NCBI GenBank assembly: GCA_039707465.1
Contig: CM077651.1
Location: forward strand, 21,015,019-21,079,018
DNA: 64,000 nucleotides
Source: Rhabdophis nuchalis
Taxonomy: Eukaryota > Chordata > Lepidosauria > Squamata > Natricidae
Direction: 5' to 3'
Part shown: one piece after another, positions 24,108 through 35,094 of the stretch
Layout: each line of letters opens with the position of its first letter
How positions within the stretch are numbered: position 1 is the stretch's first letter
Program-made: the position numbers and the translations under genes
Notes under the pieces: model-generated
The model's input: the letters and a program-made list of their open reading frames with translations, nothing else
Told to the model about the DNA's origin: nothing
Databases searched by the model: none

Positions 24108-24499
24108 ATTTAGAGCAGTGATGGCGAACCTATGGCATGGGTGCCACAGGTGCCACACGGAACCATTTCCTAGGGCACGCGAGGTGTTGCCCTATCAGCT
24201 CCAGCACACGTGTGTGCTGGGCAGCTGATATAGGCCTTCTTTTGAGGCCGTTTTTCGCCCTCTGGGGGCTTCAGGGAAGCTGCTGAAGCTTGTGGAGGTG
24301 GGGAGGGGAGGCTGTTTTCACCCTCCCCAGGCTCCTAGAAAGCCTCTGGAGCCTGGGGAGGGCGAAAAAAGTATGCCAAAAGCAGGGGGTCATGCACATA
24401 GCATTATGGGTGTGGCACGCCCACGCACGAACCACCCCCCCGCGCTCCCCCCACTTTTGGCACGCGAGCCAAAAAAGGTTCGCCATCACTGATTTAGAG
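24108..24499. mobile_element. hAT MITE (CAGTGATGGCGAACC family), perfect TSD
   Basis: The element is 24116-24491 (376 bp) with inverted ends CAGTGATGGCGAACCT and the complement of AGGTTCGCCATCACTG. The direct repeat ATTTAGAG flanks it at 24108-24115 and 24492-24499. The interior is GC-rich with TGGCACGC motifs. Sister copies: 29019-29482, 50693-51131, 57228-57591 and a truncated one ending at 46459. Confidence 0.9.
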
Positions 24500-24709
24500 T
24501 AATCTTTACTTAACAACCATTTTGTTTCACACACTCTCTTTCTGACTCTCTGTCCAGTGGAGGGATGCTACGGGGTTGCCCTGGTTCAGGACAACCCGTA
24601 GCTAACGTTATGGCTAGTTCAGAGAACCTCCAAATCCCACCCCTGGCTGGCTCCTCCTACCCCACCCTTCCCACCCTGCCCCTCCTAGGAGCCTCCCCAC
24701 AGCCTGTTT

Positions 24710-25115
24710 TGAATGCGAGATAAGTGCAGGTCACACAGAGAGGGACTTCTCCAGGTGCTGTCCACTAGGCAATGCCAGCGGGTGACGCCCAGGGGAAGGG
24801 CCTTCTCTGTGATGGGCCCGACCCTTTGGAACGACCAACCCCCTGATATCAGAACCACCACGGACCTCCGCTCCTTCCGCCAGAAACTTAAAACTCATCT
24901 GTTCCATCAAGCCGGCTTGGCCTAATTTTTGCTTCTCGCCCCAGTCTGTAATGTAAATTATTTTATTTCGTTTTAATGGGTTTAGTTTTAACATTTATAA
25001 ATTTGTACAGAGTTATTTAATTCAATTTTAATTTTGTATGTATTGTCATGTTTTTAGTAGTTTTAATTTTCCTGTACACCGCCCCGAGTCCCTTCGGGGA
25101 GAGGGGGCAGTCTAG
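24710..25115 (+). mobile_element. L2-clade LINE 3' end
   Basis: The plus strand encodes the last 70 or so residues of L2 ORF2 (SHREGLLQVLSTRQCQRVTP ... FRQKLKTHLFHQAGLA, stop at 24923-24925), then a 3' untranslated region with CCTGTACACCGCCCCGAGTC at about 25073. The rest of the element is missing. Confidence 0.85.
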
Positions 25116-25330
25116 AAATTCAGACTGAAAATGCCCCCCCCCCAGTGCAGGAGGCCGACTAGGCCACACCCATCATGGCCACACCCACCCAGTAACGAGG
25201 CAGAGAACCTGTTGCTGGAAGTTTTGAAGTCCACTCCCCCCCCCTCTCTCTCCCACACACAAATGCACAAATGAACACAAAACCACATACATACATACAA
25301 GTGTATATATACAGAATATGGCATATCTTT
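25116..25330. other. Fragment of MITE-like and microsatellite sequence
   Basis: CCACACCCATCATGGCCACA recalls the GTGGGCGTGG interior of the F2 MITEs read on the other strand. It is followed by short C-rich and CA-type runs. Confidence 0.4.
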
Positions 25331-26124
25331 TTTTAAATTTGTTTCTTTCTACATTTATTACCAGCTCACAAAAACCATTGAAATCAATACAAAACCAATG
25401 ATTTTATTATTTGCGTTTGGCTTTCGTATCTAATCCTGCGTATCTCAAATAGTTGGAAGTATAAAGACCGTTCTGTTCTGTTGAGGATCAAGGCAGCTTA
25501 AACAGTGGGCTTCCCTTTGAAGCGTCCTGCGCAAAACCATTCCTTTCTCAGTTGCGAGTAGAAAGGTTTTTCTGAATGCATTTGCTGACGATGTTAGTTG
25601 TTTAGCTCCTTGCAGTCAGCCAAGGACAGGTGCTCTGAAAGCAGCCTCGAAAATCCAGTGCCTGGTTTTGGGGTTCTTCTTTTAAGTATAAAAATAGCAT
25701 TTGGCTGCCACCTAGTGGCCAGTGAATTCCTTTTGTTATTTTTAGAAATTCAACTCGAATTTAAATGGTGTTTTTTTTTTTAAAAAAATCCGTCATCCAA
25801 TTTGCTTGCTCTGCCAAATTCACGGTATCGATATTTTAAAGTAACTTACTTTGTTGTACACCTGAATTAACGATTTCATTTCTGGAATCCCTGAGGCATT
25901 TGCTTAGAAAAAACACAAATCTTTACAGAGTATTAATGCAGTGTTTCTTCTATAATGTTATCTTGAAACAATTCCAATTTAATTCGAGAGCCCCAACTAT
26001 CTGCTCGATTAATAATATTACTCCATAAAATTAAGGATTGAAATTAATAATCTTACTTTTAATTAATTAGATTTCAATTAATTCAATTAATCTTGGGATT
26101 AATAATATTGATTTTCCATTATTA
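25331..26124. other. Low-repeat sequence with a CTCF-type motif, no gene recognised
   Basis: No repeat family was recognised here. It contains the regulatory motif at 25705-25721. Confidence 0.45.
25705..25721 (-). promoter_or_regulatory. CTCF-type binding motif
   Basis: The minus strand reads TGGCCACTAGGTGGCAG, which fits every position of the vertebrate CTCF core consensus CCASYAGRKGGCRS. CTCF is an insulator and loop-anchor protein. A single sequence match does not prove occupancy. Confidence 0.55.
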
Positions 26125-26368
26125 AGAGCTGTAGTGGTGCAGTGGTTAGAATGCAGTACTGCAGGCTACTTCTGCTGACTGTCGATTACTAGCAGTTTGG
26201 CAGTTCGAATTCTACCAGGCTCAAGATTGACTCAGTCTTCCATCCTTCTGAGGTGGGTAAAATGAGGACCCAGATTATTGGGGGCAATATGCTGACTCTG
26301 TATACCGCTTATAGAGGGCTGTAAAGCACCATGAAGTGGTATATAAGTCTAAGTGCTATTGCTATTTA
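26125..26368 (+). mobile_element. Sauria-type SINE
   Basis: Starts with a tRNA-like head (GAGCTGTAGTGGTGCAGTGG, A-box region), has a B-box-like GCAGTTCGAATTC at about 26201, and ends with the family-specific AAGTGGTATATAAGTCTAAG and a GCTATT tail. In squamates this SINE is mobilised by BovB-type LINEs; that is established knowledge, not shown here. Confidence 0.85.
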
Positions 26369-26496
26369 TTTAAGTTATTCATTTATTTAGATAATTTATA
26401 TGGCCACCCACTTACTCTCAGTAACTCAGTAAATAAAAAACCCAATATACTAATCCACTCTGGTGACAGCAATCAATCAAACGAGCCACTCGATGG

Positions 26497-26681
26497 GCTC
26501 CATTCAAAAGTGGGTTTCTGCCGGTTTGCCCCGGATTAGGCGAACTGGTAGTGGCAGCAGCAGGAGGCTCCGCCCATCCGCCCAGATGCTTCTGCACATG
26601 TGCAGAAGTGATGCATGTGAGAGAGTGAGCGTGCAAGCGTAACGATAGTAAAATAAATCAAAACCCACCACTGGCCCCATC
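26497..26681. mobile_element. hAT MITE (F2-like, AAACCCACCACTG end)
   Basis: The element is 26505-26673, with ends AAAAGTGGGTTT and AAACCCACCACTG. Flanks GCTCCATT and GCCCCATC match at 6 of 8 positions. It is a short, diverged member of the family at 43541-43806. Confidence 0.65.
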
Positions 26682-26684
26682 CCA

Positions 26685-26872
26685 CTTTGGGTTCCCCAGG
26701 CCTGTTGGCGAAACCAGGCTTTCAGGGCTCTGATGTTCCAAAGAGAGGGAGCTACCACAGAGAAGGCCCTTCTTCTGGGTTTCAGCAGATGTCTCTCCGT
26801 AGGAGAGGGATCTGTAACATTCCCTGCTTCCCCGCTTTGCTAGGTCAGCTGAATGAAACTGGCCCACCTGAA
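26685..26872 (-). mobile_element. Decayed LINE ORF2 C-terminus (L2-like)
   Basis: The minus strand contains a frame with VAPSLWNIRALKAWFRQQ, which has the WN...L...FR layout of the L2 ORF2 C-terminus seen at 20287 and 24710. It is short and diverged. Confidence 0.45.
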
Positions 26873-28077
26873 TAACATTATTATTAAATAAATCTCCTAG
26901 CTGGAAGGAAACTCTGCTTAAACAGACCTTTGCAAGCCATAGTTTTGCAAAGATTTATCAGTTGTCATGTCTATTATTGTTGTTGTTGTTGTTGTTGTTG
27001 TTGTTCTTATTTTTACAGTTCCCTTGTTCTGATATCTGTATCATTTCACAACTTTGACTGTAAATGCAGAGTGTACATCAGAGTTGACGAAGCTGTGACA
27101 CACTCTTAACTGCTTGGGGTTTCCACTTATAAGATTGTTCAGTTGTCTCTTACAGAAGAATTGTTGATAGAAGCTGGCTTGTGCAGTGTTCATATCCTGC
27201 ATCACATCCAGCTTCCTGATATTGTTTCTGGCGCTGAACATCCTCTTTGTTTTTAGAATCAGGGGAAAGAGTAATAGAAAAAGTATCTTTTTTTCTTTTT
27301 TACAGAATAATACAAAAAATGTGCATAAAGTGCAAAGTATGAATTTGAGATACTTTAATTAACATGCCAGAAGGTGAATTAAATTTGTAATACCACAACA
27401 TGGACATATTCTAAGTATCTAATAAAAGCCGATATTTACAAAAATAAAATATTAAAAAAAGGCATAAATAATATGCCTTCAGAATGGAATGAATCTACAG
27501 CACTTTCTAAATCCACAAAAAAAGCATCAACAGCTCAAAATAAATTAAGAACACTCCTATCAATAGGAGTCACAATATCGTTAACATCATCACACGACAA
27601 AATCTGCCTATCCCATGTCTTTGGGAAGGACTTAATCATTGATTTAAAAATGCCACTAAACATTTGGCTGACTGTATGTTACTAGTTCCAGTTGAGTTTT
27701 CAAACTTACTTTCATTTTTTTTCTTTCGTTTTTTTGTTTTGTTAATTGTTATTTTTCAAGATGACTTGTTAAAATCCATATTCAATGTGAATGGATCATT
27801 TATCTTGAATTATCACATACTTTAAATTACATTTCAAAGGTTAAAATACAAAATTATGACAAAAAAGAAAAGGTCGGGAGTGGGGGTGTCAATAGGGAAA
27901 GTTTAAAAAAGGGGCACAAAAGCAGGATTTAAAAAAAAAGTTACTTCTGATTTTCTTTTCTCAACATAATTATAGGATAAAATAATCTCTTGTTTTGGTT
28001 TAACAAAAAAGCAGATAAAAAGCTAAATTCTAAAAGATAGACAATAAAACAACTTCAATATATAATATCTAATCAGG
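26873..28077. other. AT-rich sequence with (TTG)n and a retroelement-like frame
   Basis: Holds a (TTG)n microsatellite at about 26970-27004. On the minus strand near 27580-27640 there is a FPKTWDRQI-type frame shared with 42200-42320 (see finding). No host gene was recognised. Confidence 0.4.
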
Positions 28078-28290
28078 ACAGCATGATGGCCTAGAAGTGT
28101 AGCTCTCACCTCCCAATCAGCAGACTGTGAGTTCGATCCTAGGTAATGGCAGATATTTCTTCCTCTGGATGTAATGAGTAATTGTCTACTGTCAACTACC
28201 TGTAGGCATCAGGAAGGGCATCCAGCCAGTAAATGCTCAGCTCCACCCCAATACAAGGAATTCATAGTCTCTTACTCCAAATAAAACACG
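28078..28290 (+). mobile_element. tRNA-derived SINE (GATGGCCTAGAAGTG head)
   Basis: A-box-like TGGCCTAGAAGTG and B-box GAGTTCGATCC (about 28130-28140) give a tRNA-like RNA polymerase III promoter. The body ends with CAGGAAGGGCATCCAGCC and AAATGCTC. The same family lies at 40535-40760, and the head alone at 54889-55035. Confidence 0.75.
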
Positions 28291-28309
28291 TGTCACAAAT
28301 GCATCATTT

Positions 28310-28375
28310 TTTATTTTATTAAATTTATACCCCGCTCTTCTCCTAAAAAAGGACCCAGGGCGGCGTTATCATAAT
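28310..28375 (-). mobile_element. L2 3' terminal fragment
   Basis: AAATTTATACCCCGCTCTTC with GACCCAGGGCGGCG is the minus-strand 3' tail of the L2 subfamily also seen at 37100, 39630 and 43380. Confidence 0.65.
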
Positions 28376-28980
28376 AACAATTTCACAATTTTTAACAATT
28401 GTTATCATAATAACAATTTCACTAGCACACATAATAGTACTAGATATTCCTATAAAAATCTGTAATATTATATCCTCTACTTTAAGCAAATATACATAAA
28501 TATAAAATAAAATGTATATCTATTACACTCCAACAATGCACAATATTTCTCTAGTCATAACAAAACTCCATGTTTTGTCTTTATCAAGCAAAAAGTCTAA
28601 AAAAAAGGGGTCTCTGTCTAGAAAGAAAAGTAGGCAAAAATTTTAATCAACAGTCAGTTTTGCCATCTGAGTCCGTTCCATCCACTTCACAATCCATCAA
28701 AGTCCATCCTTCTGTTTGGGGAATTCATATATCTTTCCAGCTCTGTGCATACGAAAAGCCTTGCAGCAGTTACCATATATAAAAACAACATCCTATGTTT
28801 TCTCTCAGTCTGTTTATCTACCAACCCTAAAAGGAAAACTTCCGGTTTTTCAACTGTATGTCAATTTGAAGAACCTTCTGGATCACTGAGCCTAACTGAT
28901 CCCAATTATTCCTTGGTACTTTTATAGGCCCACCATATGTGCTAAAAGTATGCAACCTCACATCGGTTACACTTCCAACA
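28376..28980. other. AT-rich sequence, no gene recognised
   Basis: Contains a short direct repeat of TTATCATAATAACAATTTCA (about 28367-28425). No coding sequence was recognised. Confidence 0.45.
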
Positions 28981-28982
28981 TT

Positions 28983-29026
28983 AGAATAGAATAGAATAGA
29001 ATAGAATAGAATAGAATAGAATAGAA
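28983..29026. repeat. (AATAG)n microsatellite, CR1 tail
   Basis: About nine AATAG units directly beside an antisense CR1 3' end (29483-29610), from which it is now separated by the hAT MITE at 29027-29474. Confidence 0.9.
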
Positions 29027-29482
29027 CCGTGATGGTGAACCTGTGGCACATGTGGCACGCAGAGCCCTCTCTCTGGGCACACCAGCTGTCATCCCAGCCC
29101 AGCTCCACTGCACATGCGTGCGTGCTTCCAGCTGGCCAGCTGGTCTTCAGGTCTCTGCCATGCATGCGTGGGGGCAGAGCGTTATGCATGTGGACAATAT
29201 ACGTGTGTATGCATGGGGGCCAGGACATGTGGGGGGGCTCTTGCATTGCATTTTGGGGCTCATGTGGTGCCCCCGAGTCCCCTTTTAGGTCTAGAAAGCT
29301 GCCTGCACCAACCTGGAAGCCAAAAATGGGTGAGGGGGGTGGGTTGCATGCAAGCGGTTGGGGCGCGTATGCAAGGGGGGTCATGTGCACATGCGTGGGG
29401 GTCATGTACATTGAATTATGAGTGCAGGCGGGCACACGTTTAGCACTCGGTGTCTAAAAGCTTCACCATCACTGGAGTAGAG
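29019..29482. mobile_element. hAT MITE (CAGTGATGGCGAACC family) inserted in the AATAG tail
   Basis: The element is 29027-29474, from CCGTGATGGTGAACC to TTCACCATCACTG. Flanks GAATAGAA (29019-29026) and GAGTAGAG (29475-29482) agree at 6 of 8 positions, the target being one AATAG unit. Open frames of up to 202 codons across it reflect its GC-rich interior, not a gene. Confidence 0.85.
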
Positions 29483-29610
29483 TCTGGAAAGGACCTTGGA
29501 GGTCTTCTATACAGCTCCATGCTCAAGCGTGGGAACTTATACTATTTCAGATAAGTGGCTGTCTAGTTTCGTATAAAAAACCTCCAGTCATGGAGTGCCC
29601 ACAATTTCTG
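29483..29610 (-). mobile_element. CR1 3' end, antisense
   Basis: The minus strand runs through CCAGTCATGGAGTG-type 3' untranslated sequence to AGAAGACCTCCAAGGTCCTT, and then into the AATAG tail beyond the MITE. Confidence 0.75.
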
Positions 29611-29754
29611 AATTTGATGTTCCAGTACACATCTTTGACAATTTATCAGGCATTAAATATCAATGATATAATGCTTTACAAAAACATTCTTTTAAATTAT
29701 AATTCAGTGTAAACTTCAATCCATTTAGGCATATATTTCCCAATGGTCAAGCAT

Positions 29755-29915
29755 AAATTTCCTGACAATGAGAATAATTAATCAGTGGAATGGCTTCCCT
29801 CTGGATGCTTTCAAAAAGAGACTGGGCAGAATCATTTGTCTGGAATGGTATAAGGTCTCCTCCTTGAACAGGAGATTGGAGTAGAAGACCTCCAAGGTTC
29901 CTTCCAACCCTGTTC
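29755..29915 (+). mobile_element. CR1 3' end fragment
   Basis: About 160 bp of plus-strand CR1 3' end, with ATTAATCAGTGGAATGGCTT and GAGTAGAAGACCTCCAAGGT, ending in CCCTGTTCT without a microsatellite tail. Confidence 0.75.
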
Positions 29916-30539
29916 TAAACCCCAAATTTTTGCCCCCATTTAACCATACAATCTTTAACATAGTCATCTTTTTTGATTCATTGTCAATTACACTTGATAC
30001 ACCTTATCAATAAGACAATCATCATTGGTACATAAATCTTTTTCAAAGTAAGTTTTTTCATCTGTAGAAATAAAGTTATTTGTGACCAATTTAAATCTTT
30101 CAAACAGTTCAGCATCATGAACCATGGATAAGTAAAACCCTCCTTCTCCAAGTCTTCTTTTATTTTAACAGACATTAATAAAGCATAGGTCAATTAAGTA
30201 GGTTTATATAATTCCTCTTCACATCTTTGCCAAAATTAGCCTTTCCTGATAAAGATAATTTATTTTAATACATCTCTTTTTTGTATACACAGCTTTATGT
30301 CCGAGGATATCTTTTTTTGGCAATATTTGATTACTTTTTACCAACCCATGAATAGGAGAGATCTAGTAGGATCAAAAAGCATTCACAGTCATGAAAATTT
30401 AAAGCTTTATTTCTCTCACCTATTAATCACCATCTAAAACTGTCTAGAAGTTCACCAACTTCTCAAGTCTCACTGAGAGTCTGGTCAACTCTCCATAGCA
30501 ACCAGGTTGACCTGGAATAATACCTTCTACTTTTGATGC
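29916..30539. other. AT-rich sequence, no gene recognised
   Basis: Short frames only. Nothing recognised. Confidence 0.5.
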
Positions 30540-30852
30540 CAAAGTAAAGGTTTCTCCTGTCTAGTCATGTCTGACTTTAGGGGGCGATGCTCATCTCCAT
30601 TCCTTAGCGAAGTATTGTTAGTATTGTTCAAGGATACTTCCATGGTCATTGTGGCTAGCATCATGATATGCTGAGGTGCACGGTGCTCTGTTACCTTCCC
30701 ACCAAAGTGGTACCTAGTTATTTACTCGCATTTGCATGCTTTCAAATTCCTAGGTGGGCATGAATTCCCCCAATCCTGTGGTGCTTGGATCTCAAACCCT
30801 GGCTTTCAACTTTTCAGCTGACAAGCTCAGCATCTGAGCCATCCTGCCCTTA
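30540..30852 (-). mobile_element. tRNA-derived SINE (GCTCAGTGGCTAAG family), antisense, diverged
   Basis: Read on minus it starts with a tRNA-like head (GGCTCAGATGCTGAGCTTGT) and ends with GGTTTCTCC/CTTTACTTT-type sequence. It matches the better copies at 31354, 41791 and 42649 with many changes. Confidence 0.75.
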
Positions 30853-31353
30853 GATGTCTGTTTGTCCCAAATTGAGGAATTGTGTAATTTATCTTCCATG
30901 ACTGCCATTTTGTTGTAAATTGACCCTGAAACATGTTTATATAACTAGACATTAAAATTATATGATTTCTCTCAAAATATCAAGGGTGGCCAGGATATGA
31001 TGATGGTGTAGTGGTTAAAGATACATCAATGTTATACTAGAACCATGTTCTAGTGAACTTTGATCTAATGATGGGGATATGGTGTGAAACGTGTAAGATT
31101 GTCTACCCCAGAACCTAGTGGACCAGATGGATACTTCAGCATACTGGAGGGCTTTCTAGCACACTGCAGGAGTTTCCTGGTTGAATATTGGAAGGATTAG
31201 ACCAAATGGGGCATTGACAGTTTCCTTAGTGACTTCCAAAACCATGGAACTCAACCTTCTCCCTAGCATCCCGATGAGTTCTGAGCAATAAAATAGTTGA
31301 GGAGGCAAGTATACAGTGTATAAATGGCTTTACATGTACAACTGAACATATAT
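30853..31353. other. No gene recognised
   Basis: Unremarkable sequence between two SINE copies. Confidence 0.45.
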
Positions 31354-31691
31354 AAAAAGTAAAGGTCACCCCTCATACATATGTGCTAGTCGTTCCCGAC
31401 TCTAGGGGGCGGTGTTCATCTCCGTTTCAAAGCCAAAGAGCCAGCACTGTCCGAAGATGTCTCTGTGGTCATGTGGCTAAATGCTAAAGGCGCACGGAAT
31501 GCTGTTACCTTCCCACCAAAGGTGGTCCCTATTTTTTCTACTTGCATTTTTATGTGTTTTCAAACTGCTAGGTGGGTTGAAGCTGGGACAAGTAACGGGA
31601 GCTCACTCTGTTACGCAATGCTAGGGATTCAAACTGCCGAACTGCCGACTTTTCTGATCGACAAGCTCAGCATCTTAGCCACTTAGCCATA
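31354..31691 (-). mobile_element. tRNA-derived SINE (GCTCAGTGGCTAAG family), antisense
   Basis: Minus-strand head GGCTAAGTGGCTAAGATGCT, AGCTTGTCGATCAGAAAAGT, then the body with CCACCTTTGGTGGGAAGGTA, and the 3' part with CGCCCCCTAGAGTCGGGAAC and a short AAAG tail. Confidence 0.8.
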
Positions 31692-31935
31692 CATAGGAAT
31701 ATATCAATTGTGCTCTTTACATAGTTATAATTGCTTCACAGAAACTGACCTTGCCCCTCGTGTTCACAACTCTCCATTTAACTGAGGTTTTTTTTTAGAG
31801 TGACTGAGGACTTGCCGGACTTGGCTGACACAATCCCACGTGGAAACCTTTGAAAGTCTACTGGGCAAATTTGCAATTAAGGATCAATTTGTATATTGAG
31901 GGTAAACTTGTTTTTAAACTGGATTGCAATCATTT

Positions 31936-32910
31936 AAGATAAATTGGTGAAGGGGGGCTGGCAGGGGCTAAGGGAGAGATTAAAAATGTTACTAATGAGG
32001 TTGTGGAAATAAATGGGCATGTGTCTAGGATTGATATGGAAAGGATGACATATTTTTTGAGATTTCAGAATGTTTCTGAGGAAACTGGTGAATGTCTCCC
32101 TGAACTCATGAGCACAATTATAGCAGACTATTTACATAAACCTAAGGATGAGATCAGGGGGGACATTGACCTAGCCTATAGAATTAACTCTGCATATGCC
32201 AGGATAAATGAAGTACCCAGAGAGATACATGTTAAGTTTGTTAGAAGGTCAACCAGAGAGGAAATCTTGAAAGTGCAAAGAGGAGGTCCGTTAATTTACC
32301 AACAAAAGGAGGTTGCTATCCTAAAGCAGATCCCAAGAAAGATTAGAGAAGCAAGAAGGAAATTTTCCTTCTTGTCCAAAAAATTGTTTGACCACGGGAT
32401 CTGGTTTAGGTGGGTGATGCCCGAAGGGATGCTGGTGTTCTGGGAAGGAGGAAGAGTGAGGATTAAAACAGTTGCTGAGGCGGAAGCCTTTTTAAAAAAA
32501 CATTCCTCTGTCCTGGGGGAAGATCCAGGGGGGGCAGGGGGGGCCACTGCCCCGCCCGCTGGGGGCCTGGAAGGAGAGATAGAAGATACAATTGCCAAGA
32601 GACTTAGATCTAAAAAATAACTTTGCCTTGATTTTTTGAATAATATTGTATAATATAACATGTGCATCTGGATTTTTGTAAATGACTGACAGCATAGAAC
32701 TGAGAACTTAGAAATATGTACTTGCTTTTACTTTGTAGTGTATGGAAAATGTTTTTTATTAATGATCTATTTTGATGTCCCGGTAGGGCCGACGACTTTG
32801 ACGTAAATGCTCTCAAAATTTCTTTGTATCCCTTACCCTATCCTATTGAAAAACTGTAAAACCAATAAAACTTTTTCAATATATATTAAAAAAAAAAGAT
32901 AAATTGGTGA
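31936..32910 (+). mobile_element. L1 ORF1-only retroinsertion (HAL1-like) with TSD
   Basis: The direct repeat AAGATAAATTGGTGA lies at 31936-31950 and 32896-32910. Between them are the C-terminal part of an L1 ORF1, then about 260 bp of 3' sequence ending AATAAAACTTTTTC and a poly-A run (about 32888-32897). No ORF2 lies between ORF1 and the tail. This is the layout called HAL1 (half L1) in mammals. The insertion is 5'-truncated, because the ORF1 frame is already open at the left edge. Confidence 0.8.
32003..32620 (+). pseudogene. L1 ORF1 protein, C-terminal 205 codons
   Basis: ORF1p is the RNA-binding chaperone of L1 ribonucleoprotein particles. Visible here are an RRM-like segment (YFLRFQNVSEETGE, about residues 14-27; VPREIHVKFVRRS, about 71-83) and the C-terminal domain with ILKQIPRKIREARRKFSFL (about 110-128). 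The frame starts at a GTG and is open further left to the truncation point, so the coiled-coil N-terminus is missing. It ends at a TAA after a lysine/arginine-rich tail (RLRSKK). The frame has no internal stop, which suggests a fairly young copy. Confidence 0.8.
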
Positions 32911-32928
32911 GGGGGAGGGATTATAGCA

Positions 32929-33217
32929 GTGGTGGGTTGCAGGCGGTACTCCCTGGTATGGGCATACCGGTGCCTGCCCAGAGCACTGGATACAGTTCCG
33001 GTATGGTGCTCCGGAGGGCCCACCCGCCTGCCCGTCATCCTTACCTGTATTTGAACTTTTGGGCGCTTCTGCACATGGCACATACAACGCCTGCGCGATG
33101 CTCCACCAAGCAGCTGGAGCATCACGGAGCTCATGGAGGCGACGCTGGAAGGTAGGATGCATGCGTGCGCTGCGTGCGTTCATGTGGTGGATGCCGGGCC
33201 CCATCACTGGATTAAAC
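32929..33217. mobile_element. hAT MITE (CAGTGGTGGGTTGC type)
   Basis: The element is 32937-33209, starting CAGTGGTGGGTTGCAGGCGG and ending CCCCATCACTG. Flanks GATTATAG and GATTAAAC match at 6 of 8 positions. It lies directly beside the right TSD of the L1 insertion. Confidence 0.75.
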
Positions 33218-33769
33218 CCATTTTAAATAAATAGTACACAGTAAATTATACTATGTAAATTATACATTGTCAGTAATCTTGCAGGGTTTGAATGGATTTT
33301 TAATAAAAGATATAAATATTTAAAATTTAATATACATTATTTTAAATTAAAAAGTTATTGGTCAACGATTTAGAATAAGAAGCTAAAACCACATTAAACT
33401 TTAAAAGAGTAAATATAGCTTATTTTCTCACTTTCGAAAATAGCCACTTGTCTTGTTAGATTAAACAATGGAGGGGGGAAAAATCCCCAGAAGATCAGAA
33501 CTTGCAAAACATAAATAATTGAACGGAGTAGGATTTGTTTATTCAACTTGGCACACAATTTATTTTACCTGTTAGATGCAATTCCTTTGTTCAACCATGG
33601 AGTGGCGCTGCATTCTAAGCGATATTTCATCTCATTTAAGAACACTACTTACATTCATGAGCTCTCTAAAGCAAGCATAGGAAGCACACTTTTGTAGATT
33701 TTTCCCCTCTGTCTCTATCATTCCACGGTGAACAGAATGGTTATATTCTATATTAAGAACAAGCATCAT
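33218..33769. other. AT-rich sequence, no gene recognised
   Basis: Nothing recognised apart from A/T-rich runs. Confidence 0.5.
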
Positions 33770-34302
33770 ACTAGAATCAGAATAAACTTGTTAATAATCA
33801 GAATAAACATGTTTATAAGGCCACACTTAGAATATTGCATCCAGTTTTGGTCGCCACGATGCAAAAAAGACGTTGAGACTCTAAAAAGAGTGCAGAGAAA
33901 AGCAACAAAGATGATTAGGGGACTGGAGGCTAAAACATATGAAGTAAGATTGCAGGAACTGGGTATGTCTAGTTTAATGAAAAGAAGGACTAGGGGAGAC
34001 ATGATAGCAGTGTTCCAATATCTCACAAAGAAGAGGGAGTGAAACTATTCTCCAAAGCACCTGAGGGTAGGACAAGAAGCAATGAGTGGAAACTAATCAA
34101 GGAGAGAAGCAACCTAGAACTAAGGAGAAATTTCCCCACAGAACAATTAATCAGTGGAACAACTTGCCTCCAGAAGTTGTGAATGCTCCAACACTGAAAG
34201 TTTTTAAGATGTTGGATATTCATTTGTCTGAAGTGGTATAGGGTTTCCTGCCTAAGCAGGGGGTTGGATTAGAAGACCTCCAAGGTCCCTTCCAACTATT
34301 CT
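33770..34302 (+). mobile_element. CR1 LINE 3' portion
   Basis: The plus strand encodes the CR1 C-terminus in one frame (33728-34042): [56 protein letters not shown]. The 3' untranslated region follows with GGATTAGAAGACCTCCAAGG and runs straight into an ATTCT microsatellite. One of the best-preserved CR1 ends in the window. Confidence 0.9.
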
Positions 34303-34334
34303 ATTCTATTCTATTCTATTCTATTCTATTCTAT
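34300..34334. repeat. (ATTCT)n microsatellite at CR1 3' end
   Basis: Seven ATTCT units contiguous with the CR1 end at 34302, followed by a short CATTC-type drift. Confidence 0.9.
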
Positions 34335-35094
34335 CAATTCCATTCCATTCCATTATCATTCTGTGTCCTCTGACTTTGCTGTTCTTGAGCTGATTATTCT
34401 TTGTAAATCTCACCCATTTCACAGAATTTGTTGTAAGTTTAAATAATATACGAGAAGGAAACTGAAATCTTCCTTGCAAAAGAATGCATTTCTTTTTCTG
34501 GACAGATAAAATTAATAAAGAATGATTGCAGGTCATGGAGAAGGAAATAACTGTGGGCCTTTTGTAGGTTATAGTGGAATAATTAAGAATATCGAAGGTA
34601 AGTTTATTGTGCTGAGCCATTGATCAGGAAAGATAAGGGAGAGATGATTTGTCAGTACGCCTTTACTTGCTTGGACTAGTGATCCTCAAGTCCTTCTGGC
34701 AACCTTTATTCTCAGATTTATCTGCAGTGCAGCACCTCTCCTTAATTTGGCGTGGACTTTATTTATCCATATTGAATCATGACCAAGTTCATTTGGGAAG
34801 CTGCCAGGAATTAAGTGACAAAACGCTGCACAACAATGACAAATTAATGAGCCATTTAAGCTGGTGAAACAGGCAGAAGTTAAAATAGTCCTGAACTTGA
34901 CTTGAAGGGAAATGAGGAAGCTTCTGACCTTGAACTGTCTCGGTCACCAGCATCAGGGAATTGCCATCACTGAAAATAATGTTTGTAATCCTGATGCAGC
35001 TCACTATTTTTAAAACCTAGAGTTAATGTCCTGAGCAAGAGGTTGTGGTAAAGGGTTAATCCTTAAATCATTGGATCCGTTCCCCATCACAGCT
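34335..35094. other. No gene recognised
   Basis: AT-rich; short frames only. Confidence 0.5.

Noticed and set aside
26125..26240. tRNA gene
   Set aside because: A and B box-like motifs belong to a Sauria-type SINE head; no cloverleaf can be drawn.
28827..29435. 202-codon minus-strand frame
   Set aside because: It spans a hAT MITE and an AATAG microsatellite; the translated AATAG repeat gives the periodic residues.
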